Source: Myxococcales bacterium | GTDB taxonomy: Bacteria > Myxococcota_A > Polyangia > Polyangiales > Polyangiaceae | Direction: 5' to 3' | Assembly (NCBI GenBank): GCA_016706225.1 | Contig: JADJKB010000023.1 | Location: 1 to 64,000, forward strand | DNA: 64,000 nucleotides | In this document: positions 36,140 to 43,890 of the stretch, piece by piece | How positions within the stretch are numbered: position 1 is the first letter of the stretch | Layout of the letters: each line of letters begins with the position of its first letter | Position numbers and translations under genes: made by a program | The notes under the pieces: model-generated | The model's input: only the letters and a program-made list of their open reading frames with translations | Databases searched by the model: none | What the model was told of the DNA's origin: nothing

Positions 36140-37765
36140 TCAAGCACGGCGGCGACGGCGCGACAGGAACGCACCGAGCGCCGTGAGCGCGAGCCAGCTG
36201 CTGGCTGGTGTCTCCGACCGAGGCACGCTGCAGCCGCAGCCTCCATCGTCGCCGACGTCCAAGCTCTCGCTGCCCGCGTCCGCCGCGCCGACCCCGCCGT
36301 CTTTGCCGCCGGTCGAGCTGCCGCCGGTCGAGCTGCCGCCGGTCGAGCTGCCGCCGGTCGAGCTGCCGCCGATCCCAGAGCCCGCAGCGCCACCGGTTCC
36401 GGAACCGGCAGCGCCACCGCTGCTCGAACCGCCCGCACCCGCCGCGCCACCGGTCGCCGAGCCACCCGAACCCGAGGCACCACCGCTGCCACCGGTTGCT
36501 CCACCCGTGCCGCCCGTTGCTCCGCCAGTGCCGCCCGTTGCGCCACCCGTGCCGCCCGTTGCGCCGCCCGTGCCGCCCGTTGCGCCGCCCGTGCCGCCCG
36601 TTGCTCCGCCCGTGCCACCCGTTGCGCCACCCGTGCCACCCGTTGCTCCGCCGGTGCCACCCGTTGCTCCGCCAGTGCCACCCGTTGCTCCGCCCGTGCC
36701 GCCGGTTCCGCCCGTTGCGCCACCCGTGCCACCGCTGCCACCGCTACCCGCGTCCGGGCCGCAACCGCTGATCGGAGTGTGCGCGCAGCCCGTGGCCGCA
36801 GCGCAGGTGTCGGTCGTGCACGGGTTGTTGTCGTCGCAGCTGATGGGTTTGTGTCCGCACCCGTTCACTGCGTTGCAGCCGTCCGCCGTGCAGGCGTCGT
36901 TGTCATCACAGCTGATCGCCACGTGTTTGCAGCCCGTCGTCGGAGCACACGAGTCCGTCGTGCAAACGTCGTTGTCATTACAGTTCGGCGCCGCCCCGCC
37001 CACACACACCCCGCCGCTGCAGAGGTCCTTGGTGGTGCAGGCGTTCTTGTCGTCGCAAGCGTTGGTATTGGGCTGCCCCAGGCAGACGCCGGTGTTCGGG
37101 TTGCAGGTGTCCGTCGTACACGGGTTGCTGTCGTCGCAGTTCTTCGCGGTTCCCGCTGCACACTTGCCCGCACCGTCGCACTTGTCGCTGAGCGTACAGG
37201 CGTTGCTATCGCTGCACCCCGTGTCCTTGAGCAGGTTGATGGTCGTGCACGTCTTCGCCGACGTCATGTCGCAGGTTCGGAGCACACAGCTGTCGCGTCC
37301 GTATGGGCACTGATTCGCCAGGGCAACACAGGCTCCAGCGCCATCACAGGCTCCAGCGCAGGTATTCGAGGTGACCAGCGGCCTGCAGGCCGCACCGGCC
37401 TTGGCCGCCACCGCGACACATGCCCCGTTCAAACACGAGTTCGCGCAAGGACCGTTGCCCGCTCCCGAGAGCGTGCCGCAGACCGCGCCATCCAGGCTCT
37501 TGATGCCAGCCACCGTCAGCGCCACACAAGCCGTGAGGCCATTCGTGTCCGCCATGCACACACCGCCGCACTCGAGCAGCGCTCCCGCGGCGCCGTCCGG
37601 ATCACAGGGGTGACCAATCGTGAGCGCCGTGCAGAGTCCGGTGAGGGGCTCCGCCGCCTGACCCGTCGCTTCACTCGATTCCGTCGGGCTCGAATCGTCG
37701 GCCGCGGAACACGACAAGATCCCGAGAACACTGAGCACACTGACGACGCTGGTTAGCTTGCGCAT
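36140..37765 (-). CDS. MYXO-CTERM cysteine-rich surface protein with Gly/Thr repeats
   Basis: A 541-residue exported protein with a signal peptide and a lipobox-like ILSC near residue 19. Residues about 60-330 hold more than 40 cysteines in repeated CDDNNPCTTDTC-type units. A Gly/Thr/Ala low-complexity stalk follows (about 340-500), then a MYXO-CTERM tail: CGCSVPRSE, a hydrophobic helix (SSWLALTALGAFL) and RRRRR. In myxobacteria this tail is a sorting signal: the protein is processed and displayed on the surface. Adhesion or matrix binding is likely from the architecture but not shown. It converges on the methyltransferase gene (19-base gap) and diverges from the DUF255 fusion gene. Confidence 0.92.
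   Translation of the reverse strand: MRKLTSVVSVLSVLGILSCSAADDSSPTESSEATGQAAEPLTGLCTALTIGHPCDPDGAAGALLECGGVCMADTNGLTACVALTVAGIKSLDGAVCGTLSGAGNGPCANSCLNGACVAVAAKAGAACRPLVTSNTCAGACDGAGACVALANQCPYGRDSCVLRTCDMTSAKTCTTINLLKDTGCSDSNACTLSDKCDGAGKCAAGTAKNCDDSNPCTTDTCNPNTGVCLGQPNTNACDDKNACTTKDLCSGGVCVGGAAPNCNDNDVCTTDSCAPTTGCKHVAISCDDNDACTADGCNAVNGCGHKPISCDDNNPCTTDTCAAATGCAHTPISGCGPDAGSGGSGGTGGATGGTGGTGGATGGTGGATGGTGGATGGTGGATGGTGGATGGTGGATGGTGGATGGTGGATGGTGGATGGTGGATGGSGGASGSGGSATGGAAGAGGSSSGGAAGSGTGGAAGSGIGGSSTGGSSTGGSSTGGSSTGGKDGGVGAADAGSESLDVGDDGGCGCSVPRSETPASSWLALTALGAFLSRRRRRA
36305..36370. repeat. 15-bp tandem repeat inside the MYXO-CTERM gene
   Basis: Four identical copies of GCCGCCGGTCGAGCT plus a partial copy encode a Ser-Ser-Thr-Gly-Gly pentapeptide repeat on the minus strand. 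Identical DNA copies indicate recent expansion; unit-number change would keep the frame. Confidence 0.93.
36490..36735. repeat. 21-bp tandem repeat array inside the MYXO-CTERM gene
   Basis: About a dozen near-identical 21-bp units (core GCCACCCGTTGCTCCGCC on the plus strand) encode the heptapeptide Ala-Thr-Gly-Gly-Thr-Gly-Gly on the minus strand. Third-position differences divide the units into a few types. The period is a multiple of three, so copy-number change alters stalk length without breaking the frame. Confidence 0.92.
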
Positions 37766-37887
37766 GACGGCCTCCCGACCTGAAGAATCTCCAAAAGCCC
37801 GAGACCCGAAGATACAGAGTCGCGCCCCGGCGGGAAATCACCCCGTCACGATTGCCAGGCGCTCGGCTCTTCCCTAGGGATTGCTCG

Positions 37888-40800
37888 ATGTCTGCCAGCG
37901 AGCGGCGCCCCAACCGCCTGATCACCGAGACCAGCCCCTACCTGCTTCAGCACGCCCACAACCCGGTGGACTGGCATCCGTGGGGGCCAGAGGCGCTCGG
38001 ACGGGCCAAGGCCGAAGACAAACCCATCTTGCTCAGCATTGGCTACGCGGCGTGCCACTGGTGCCACGTGATGGAGCGCGAGAGCTTCGAGAACGACGAC
38101 ATCGCGCAGCGCATGAACGAAGGCTTCGTGTGCATCAAGGTGGACCGCGAGGAGCGACCGGATCTGGACGAGATCTACATGGCGGCGACCGTCGCGATGA
38201 GCGGCGGCGGCGGCTGGCCGATGACGGTGTTCCTCAGCCCGGACCAGAGACCTTTCTTTGCTGGCACTTACTTCCCGCCGAGCGATCACCACGGCCGCCC
38301 GGGTTTCGGCAGCGTGCTCGAGCGCATTACCGAGCTGTGGGAGAACGAGCGCGAGAGCCTGCTGTTGCAGGCGGACGAGCTCACCGAGCAGGTGATGGCG
38401 CAGTCGAAGCTCGCGCGCGCCAGCGCCATCGACGCCGGCGCCATCGAGCGCGCCGTCCAGCAGCTGGAGGCGACCTTCGACCCACGCTGGGGTGGCTTCG
38501 GCGGCGCACCGAAATTCCCGCCCTGCTCGCCGCTCGAGCTGTTGCTGCGTCACCAGCATCGAAGCCGCGACGCCCGCTCCCTGGAGATGATCGACACGAC
38601 CCTCACCGGCATGAAGAACGGCGGCATGTACGATCACCTGGCCGGAGGTTTCTCTCGTTATTCGACCGACGAACGCTGGTTGGCGCCGCACTTCGAGAAG
38701 ATGCTCTACGACAACGCACAGCTCGCCCGGGTCTACGCCTGGGCGTTTCAGCTGAGGAACGAGCCCGAATACGCCCGCGTCTGCCGCGAGACCCTGGACT
38801 ACGTCGCCCGAGAAATGCAGGCACCCGACGGGGGGTATTACTCGGCGACGGATGCCGACAGCGAGGGCGAGGAAGGGAAGTTCTTCGTCTGGGCACCCGA
38901 CGAAATCTCGAAGCTGCTCGGGGAGCCCGACGCCGAACGCTTCTCTGCTTTCTATGACGTCACCCCGGGGGGCAACTGGGAGGGCAAGAACATCCTCAAC
39001 ACGCCCAGGGGCACGGCGGAGGTCGCTCGAGAGCTCGGGATCTCGGAGGACGAGCTGCGCGCTTCGCTCGAGCGCGGCAAGGCCAAGCTGTACGCCGCGC
39101 GGCTCGAGCGAGTGCCGCCGCTGCTCGACGACAAGATCCTCTGCGCCTGGAATGGCCTGATGATTGGCGCGATGGCCGAGGGCGCACGTATCTTCGGCGA
39201 GGCGCGCTATCGCGAGAGCGCCGAGCGCGCGGCGGCCTTCGTACTCGATCAGCTGATGCGCCCGGATGGCGGTCTCTACCGCACGGCGCGCGGCGGCAAG
39301 GCTCACCTCGACGCTTACCTGGAGGACTACGCTTACCTCGGTGACGCGCTCCTCGATCTGTACGAAGCGGCGGGCTCACCCGAACACCTGAAGAACGCCG
39401 AACGCCTCGCCGAGCGCATGCTCTCGGACTTCGGCGACAGCGAAGGCGGCGCCTTCTATTTCACCGCGCACACCCACGAGCAGCTCGTCGCACGCACGCG
39501 GGAAGGGCACGACGGCGCCGTTCCCAACGCGAACGCCGTGGCGGCACGCCTGCTGGCGCGGCTCAGTGTGCACCTCGATCGGCCGGAGTGGCGCGAGCGC
39601 GCGACGGCCGCCCTCACCGCCTACGGCCAGCTGATCGAGCGGTCGCCGCGCTCGTTTGCCACTTCGCTCGGGGTGCTCGACTTCCTGGTCGAGCCGCCGG
39701 TCGAGCTGGTGGTCGTGGGTACACCGGAAGCACGCCGCCCCCTCGCCGACGAGCTCGCCCGCCACTACCTGCCCAATCGTGTCATCGCGTGGGTCGATCC
39801 GGAGGCCCCTCCGGTGGACGGTTCTCCGCTGACTGTCGGCAAGAGCAGCGCCGACGCGACAGCCAAGCTGTTCGTGTGTCGGGACTACGCCTGCCAGGCC
39901 CCGATTGACGAGGCGACGGAGATCGCACGGGCGCTCGGCGCGCAGCACGAGAGTGCGCGAGATGCCCGGCGAGCGCGCGTGGGAACACGCCACCTGAGCG
40001 GCCACGCCAGCGTCGAAGGCACCCGCGCCTACGCCGACAAACACGCCGACACCTGGGGCAGCACCGGCTATTCGGAGCTCGGCAGCACCGGCCTATCGGC
40101 CAGCCGTCTCGGCTTTGGAGCGTATCGCGTCGACGCACATACCGCCGAGCACGCGGCGGCGCTCGAGGAGGCGCTCGAGACCGGTGTGAACCTGATCGAC
40201 ACTTCCACCAACTACACCAACGGCGAGAGCGAGCAGCTGATCGGAGAGGTCATCGCAGAGCTGACACGCTCGGGCAAACTCTGGCGCGATCAGCTGATTG
40301 TCGTGTCCAAGATCGGCTACGTGCAGGGCAAGAACCTGGAGCTGGCCGAGGAGCGCGAGAACACGGCGCGCGCCTTCCCCGAGATGGTCAAGGTAGGGCC
40401 GGGGCTCTGGCACTGCCTGCATCCGCTCTGGCTCGAAGATCAGCTCACGCGCTCCCTCGATCGACTCGGACTCGAGACGCTGGACGTGTGCCTGCTGCAC
40501 AACCCCGAGTATTTCTTCACCGAGGCCGCGAAGCGCGGTGAAGGACCCCTGAGCAAGCTGCGCGAAGAGTTCTACCGCCGCCTGGAGGCAGCGTTCACTC
40601 ACTTCGAACAGGAGCTGAAGCGCGGGCGACTGAAGAGTTATGGCGTGTCGAGCAACACCTCGGTCGGCTCGCCCGACGATCGCGATTTCACCGATCTCAC
40701 CTCGATGCTCGCCGCGGCGAAGCGCGCCGGCGGCGACGAGCACGGGTTCCGTGTGCTCGAGCTCCCCTTCAACTTGCTGGAGACCGGAGCCGCCCTGGTC

Positions 40801-41511
40801 GAAGATCGGCCGAGTGTGCTCGAAGTCGCAGCTCGCGAGCGCATCGGCGTGCTGGTGAACCGACCCCTCAACGTCATCGCCGGCTCGGGACTGATTCGCC
40901 TGGCCGACGCGCCGCGCCTGGCAGGCGCAAGTGAGCCCGAAGTAGCTCTGAAGCGCGTCGCCGACCTGGAGCAGGAGTTCAAGCGCGAGTTTGCCCCGAA
41001 GCTGCGCACCGGCTCGGGTAATCCGCCGCCGACGGCGCTGTTCAACTGGGCAGAGCAGCTCGGGCGCCTCCCGGCCGCCGCGCAGACCTTCGCGGAGTGG
41101 AGCCAGATCGAACGCGAGGTCGTCTTGCCGCGCACGAGTCAGGTGCTCGCCGCTCTCGAGCGCGCGATGCGCGGCGAGGCGGAGAAACCCTGGCGCGAGT
41201 GGAGCGCTCGATACACCGAGGCGCTCGACCAGCTCCTGTCGGCCATTCGGCAGCTCGCCGCGGCCCACAGCCTCGACTTCTCTCTGCGCGCACACCGCGC
41301 CCTCGAAGCCGCGCTGCCCGCGGCCCGCCGTCGGGCAACCCTCGCGCAGAAGGCCCTGTGGGTGCTGGCGAGCACACCGGGGGTGACGAGTGTGCTGGTG
41401 GGCATGCGGCGTCCCGAGTACGTGGTCGACGCGCGCGAGGTGTTGGGCTGGGACGCGCTCGAACAACCGCTGGAAGCGCTGCGCTCGGCCGCCGTTCTCG
41501 GCAGAGCCTGA
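37888..41511 (+). CDS. DUF255 (YyaL/SSP411-like) - aldo/keto reductase fusion protein
   Basis: A 1207-residue two-part protein with no interrupting stop. Residues 1-690 are a complete DUF255/SSP411-like protein: NRLITETSPYLLQHAHNPVDW, the thioredoxin-like C56-H-W-C59 in YAACHWCHVMERESFEN, the glycosidase-like alpha/alpha barrel (KFPPCSPLELLLRH, PHFEKMLYDNAQLARVY), and the usual end VCRDYACQAP. Residues about 728-1207 are an aldo/keto reductase with catalytic tetrad D771, Y776 (NYTNGESEQ), K808 (VSKIGY) and H871 (CLLHNPEYF). The AKR part is longer than usual because of an inserted helical region near 1000-1130. Each half is normally a separate protein. No signal peptide is seen from the ATG at 37888. 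Function of the fusion is unknown. Confidence 0.93.
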   Translation: MSASERRPNRLITETSPYLLQHAHNPVDWHPWGPEALGRAKAEDKPILLSIGYAACHWCHVMERESFENDDIAQRMNEGFVCIKVDREERPDLDEIYMAATVAMSGGGGWPMTVFLSPDQRPFFAGTYFPPSDHHGRPGFGSVLERITELWENERESLLLQADELTEQVMAQSKLARASAIDAGAIERAVQQLEATFDPRWGGFGGAPKFPPCSPLELLLRHQHRSRDARSLEMIDTTLTGMKNGGMYDHLAGGFSRYSTDERWLAPHFEKMLYDNAQLARVYAWAFQLRNEPEYARVCRETLDYVAREMQAPDGGYYSATDADSEGEEGKFFVWAPDEISKLLGEPDAERFSAFYDVTPGGNWEGKNILNTPRGTAEVARELGISEDELRASLERGKAKLYAARLERVPPLLDDKILCAWNGLMIGAMAEGARIFGEARYRESAERAAAFVLDQLMRPDGGLYRTARGGKAHLDAYLEDYAYLGDALLDLYEAAGSPEHLKNAERLAERMLSDFGDSEGGAFYFTAHTHEQLVARTREGHDGAVPNANAVAARLLARLSVHLDRPEWRERATAALTAYGQLIERSPRSFATSLGVLDFLVEPPVELVVVGTPEARRPLADELARHYLPNRVIAWVDPEAPPVDGSPLTVGKSSADATAKLFVCRDYACQAPIDEATEIARALGAQHESARDARRARVGTRHLSGHASVEGTRAYADKHADTWGSTGYSELGSTGLSASRLGFGAYRVDAHTAEHAAALEEALETGVNLIDTSTNYTNGESEQLIGEVIAELTRSGKLWRDQLIVVSKIGYVQGKNLELAEERENTARAFPEMVKVGPGLWHCLHPLWLEDQLTRSLDRLGLETLDVCLLHNPEYFFTEAAKRGEGPLSKLREEFYRRLEAAFTHFEQELKRGRLKSYGVSSNTSVGSPDDRDFTDLTSMLAAAKRAGGDEHGFRVLELPFNLLETGAALVEDRPSVLEVAARERIGVLVNRPLNVIAGSGLIRLADAPRLAGASEPEVALKRVADLEQEFKREFAPKLRTGSGNPPPTALFNWAEQLGRLPAAAQTFAEWSQIEREVVLPRTSQVLAALERAMRGEAEKPWREWSARYTEALDQLLSAIRQLAAAHSLDFSLRAHRALEAALPAARRRATLAQKALWVLASTPGVTSVLVGMRRPEYVVDAREVLGWDALEQPLEALRSAAVLGRA

Positions 41512-41576
41512 GCGCTTCGTTCGGACCAGTGCCGACGACGAGCACAGAAGTCGCGGCGCTCGTGTAGCATGCGCGC

Positions 41577-41993
41577 ATGCCGTGGGTCGATGGACTGCTT
41601 GCGCTCGTGTGTTGGGGCTTCTGGGCGTTCTTTCCGAAGCTGGCGAGTAAACACTTGCCCGACGCCTACAGCGGCGTCCTGTTTCAGTACGTGGGTTCGA
41701 TCGTGTGTCTGCTTGGTTACGGCGCCGCCCGTGGTTCGCTGGCTCCGAGTTATCACCCCAAGGGAGCACTCTTCGCCGTGCTCGGTGGCGTCGCCGCCAC
41801 GGCCGGCATGGCGTTCTACTACCGCGCGGCCGAGCGCTCGGCGGTGAGTGTCGTGGCCGCCACGACGGCCCTCTACCCGATTGTCTCGATCGCGCTCGCG
41901 ATGATGTTGCTCGGCGAACGTCTGTCGCCGCGCCAGTGGGCGGGCGCGGCGCTGGCGCTGGTTGCGGTGGCTTTGCTGGTGCCGACGGCCTGA
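41577..41993 (+). CDS. single-domain EamA/DMT-family membrane transporter
   Basis: A 138-residue membrane protein with four to five helices forming one EamA (DMT) repeat. It begins WVDGLLALVCWGFWAFFPKLAS and ends with the typical PIVSIALAMMLLGERLSPRQW followed by a last helix. Full-length DMT transporters have two repeats; half-size members such as EmrE and the ArnE/ArnF flippases act as dimers. It lies in front of GtrA and a lipid glycosyltransferase, so a flippase-like role for a lipid or sugar-lipid is a reasonable inference, but amino-acid or metabolite export is equally within the family. It is 65 bases after the DUF255 fusion gene. Confidence 0.85.
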   Translation: MPWVDGLLALVCWGFWAFFPKLASKHLPDAYSGVLFQYVGSIVCLLGYGAARGSLAPSYHPKGALFAVLGGVAATAGMAFYYRAAERSAVSVVAATTALYPIVSIALAMMLLGERLSPRQWAGAALALVAVALLVPTA

Positions 41994-42150
41994 GTTGACG
42001 CGGAAAACCCGCCTTTCCCCACATCGGCGCCGCGAATTGGTTCAACCAGTTGTGTAGCGGACTTCGCGCTGTTCGCTACGCACCAACCCGCTAACAGCGC
42101 GGATCTGCACGCGCTCGCCGCTGGCACGTTGCTGGCTACGAGGGAGCAGT

Positions 42151-42567
42151 GTGACTGCTTCGAACCTGTTCAAGGCCGCGTGGGTGGTGGTGCGGAGCGC
42201 AGGCGTTGGCCTGTGCGCGACCGCGACGGATCTGATTGCGCTCGCGGTGCTCGTCAGCGGCTTCGGCCTGTCACCCCGCATCGCCAGTGTGCCCGCGCTC
42301 GCTTTGGGCATCGCGATCCAGTTCGTGGGCAACAAGTGGTTCGCATTCGCCGACCGCTCACCCAACTGGGTGCGTCAAGGCGCGCAGTTTCTGGGTGTCG
42401 AGTCCCTCGGCTTCGTCGCGAACCTCGTGCTCTTCGACCTCGCGCTGACCCACACCCATCTCCCTTACCTCCCGCTCCGACTCGTCACCACCAACCTCGT
42501 CTACTTCGCGCTGTGTCTTCCCTTGTGGTCGCTGATCTTCCGCCCCGCACCCCAGGAGTCGTCATGA
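42151..42567 (+). CDS. GtrA-family membrane protein
   Basis: A 138-residue protein with four hydrophobic helices. The GtrA signature is in the middle: QFVGNKWFAFADRS, followed by FLGVESLGFVANLVLFDLAL. GtrA-like proteins work with membrane glycosyltransferases and are proposed to flip undecaprenyl- or other lipid-linked sugars. The GTG start at 42151 has AGGGAG six bases upstream. Its TGA overlaps the ATG of the next gene (ATGA at 42564-42567), tying it to the GT21 glycosyltransferase. The 157 bases upstream hold no gene, only a weak 6-bp inverted repeat (GTAGCG/CGCTAC, 42054-42079). Confidence 0.88.
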   Translation: MTASNLFKAAWVVVRSAGVGLCATATDLIALAVLVSGFGLSPRIASVPALALGIAIQFVGNKWFAFADRSPNWVRQGAQFLGVESLGFVANLVLFDLALTHTHLPYLPLRLVTTNLVYFALCLPLWSLIFRPAPQESS

Positions 42568-43778
42568 ACACCATCGCCTTTGCTGTGACCGGTCTGTGTA
42601 CGACGTGGACGTTGCTCGGCACCCTCGCCGTGATCAAGGCGACGCGCGGTCAGCCACTGCCCGAAGGCGCGCGCGCCGAGAACGATGACCCGCTGGCCAC
42701 GCACCCCTCCGAAGGGCGCGCGGTCGTCGAGCGCGCCGGACGCGCTCTCGACCTGCCGCCCGTCACGATCTTGAAACCGCTGTGCGGCAAGGACGCCGGC
42801 CTCGCGGAGAACCTCGCCAGCTTCTTCCGGCAAGATCACCCGAACTTCGAGCTGGTGTTCGGAGTACAGCGCCACGACGACCCGGCCATCGGCGTGGTCA
42901 ACGAGCTCGCGGAGCGCTACCCGGAGGTGTCGGTGAAGTTGGTCGTGCACCCGGGCGGGACCGCCATCAATCCCAAGGTGGACAACCTGCTCGGCATGTT
43001 GCCGCACGCCGCCCACGACCTGGTGCTGATCAGCGACAGCAACGTGCGCGCGCCGGCGCACTACGTGTCCGAGATGGTCGAGACCTTGCTCGCCGACCCC
43101 AAGAACGGGCTGGTCACCAACCTGTTCGCCGGCACCGGCGAGGACAGCCTCGGCTCGGCGCTCGAGAACGTGCAGCTGAACGGTTTCTGCGCGGCGGGCT
43201 CCGCGCTGCCGACGTTGCTCGGGGACGCGCTGATCGTCGGCAAGAGCATGCTGTTCTCTCAGCGAGTGTTCGAAGAGCTCGGCGGGTTCCGCCGCGTCGC
43301 GGACGTGCTCGCCGAGGACTACGTCATGGGCAAACTGTTCCAACACGGTGGCTACCGCGTGCGCATCGCCCCGACGGTGCTCGACAACGTGACCCGGGGT
43401 ATGACACTCCGAGGTTTCGTACAGCGCCAGCAGCGCTGGGCCATGTTGCGCTCGCGACTGCGACCGGCCGCCCAGATCATGGAGCCGCTGACCAGCCCGC
43501 TCGCGGTGCTGCCCTTGGCCTGGTGGTTGATGGGCCCAGCGGCGGCGATCACCTGGACCCTGGCGCTGCTCGCGCTGCGCGACGTCGGCGGCTGGGTCGC
43601 CCTGCGCGGTTTCCGCAACGCATGGCTCCCCGCGCTGCTCTCACCGCTGCGCGAGCTCTTCATGCTGTTCGTGTGGGCGCGCGCTCCGCTCAAGCGGCAC
43701 GTGACGTGGCGCGGGCACAAGGTGCGATTGGGCGCGGGCACGCTGGTGTTCGTCCCCCGAGAGGCGCGCGCACGCTGA
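42564..43778 (+). CDS. GT21 ceramide glucosyltransferase-like (HpnI-like) enzyme
   Basis: A 404-residue membrane glycosyltransferase. It has one N-terminal helix (about 4-24) and a cytoplasmic GT-A domain that opens with VTILKPLCGKDAGLAENLASF. The acidic pair motif is LISDSNVRAP (D158), followed by AEDYVMGKLF (D252) and the processive-type RQQRW (R288-W292). Two to three helices close the C-terminus. This D-D-D-(R/Q)xxRW layout defines GT21: ceramide glucosyltransferases and the bacterial HpnI branch that adds N-acetylglucosamine to hopanoids. Myxobacteria make sphingolipids, so glucosylceramide synthesis is attractive; no hopanoid genes are visible here to favour HpnI. It overlaps gtrA by four bases, implying one functional unit. 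Confidence 0.88.
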   Translation: MNTIAFAVTGLCTTWTLLGTLAVIKATRGQPLPEGARAENDDPLATHPSEGRAVVERAGRALDLPPVTILKPLCGKDAGLAENLASFFRQDHPNFELVFGVQRHDDPAIGVVNELAERYPEVSVKLVVHPGGTAINPKVDNLLGMLPHAAHDLVLISDSNVRAPAHYVSEMVETLLADPKNGLVTNLFAGTGEDSLGSALENVQLNGFCAAGSALPTLLGDALIVGKSMLFSQRVFEELGGFRRVADVLAEDYVMGKLFQHGGYRVRIAPTVLDNVTRGMTLRGFVQRQQRWAMLRSRLRPAAQIMEPLTSPLAVLPLAWWLMGPAAAITWTLALLALRDVGGWVALRGFRNAWLPALLSPLRELFMLFVWARAPLKRHVTWRGHKVRLGAGTLVFVPREARAR

Positions 43779-43890
43779 CTGCGTGGAGAGTGCGCGTGCA
43801 GATCGCGCGCGGAGTGAGGACGGGCGCGCCACAAAGCGTCTCACCCGGGTTGTTCATGAGCCCACGCTGGCGTTAGGCTCCGCTCCCTCC

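Noticed and set aside
36305..36735. Tandem repeats considered as a CRISPR array
   Set aside because: Units are head-to-tail without unique spacers, are multiples of three and encode Gly/Thr/Ser peptide repeats.
35844..37313. Plus-strand frame of 489 codons with a long Val/Pro repeat
   Set aside because: It is the antisense reading of the MYXO-CTERM gene's Gly/Thr repeat. The minus strand has the signal peptide, cysteine repeats and sorting tail.
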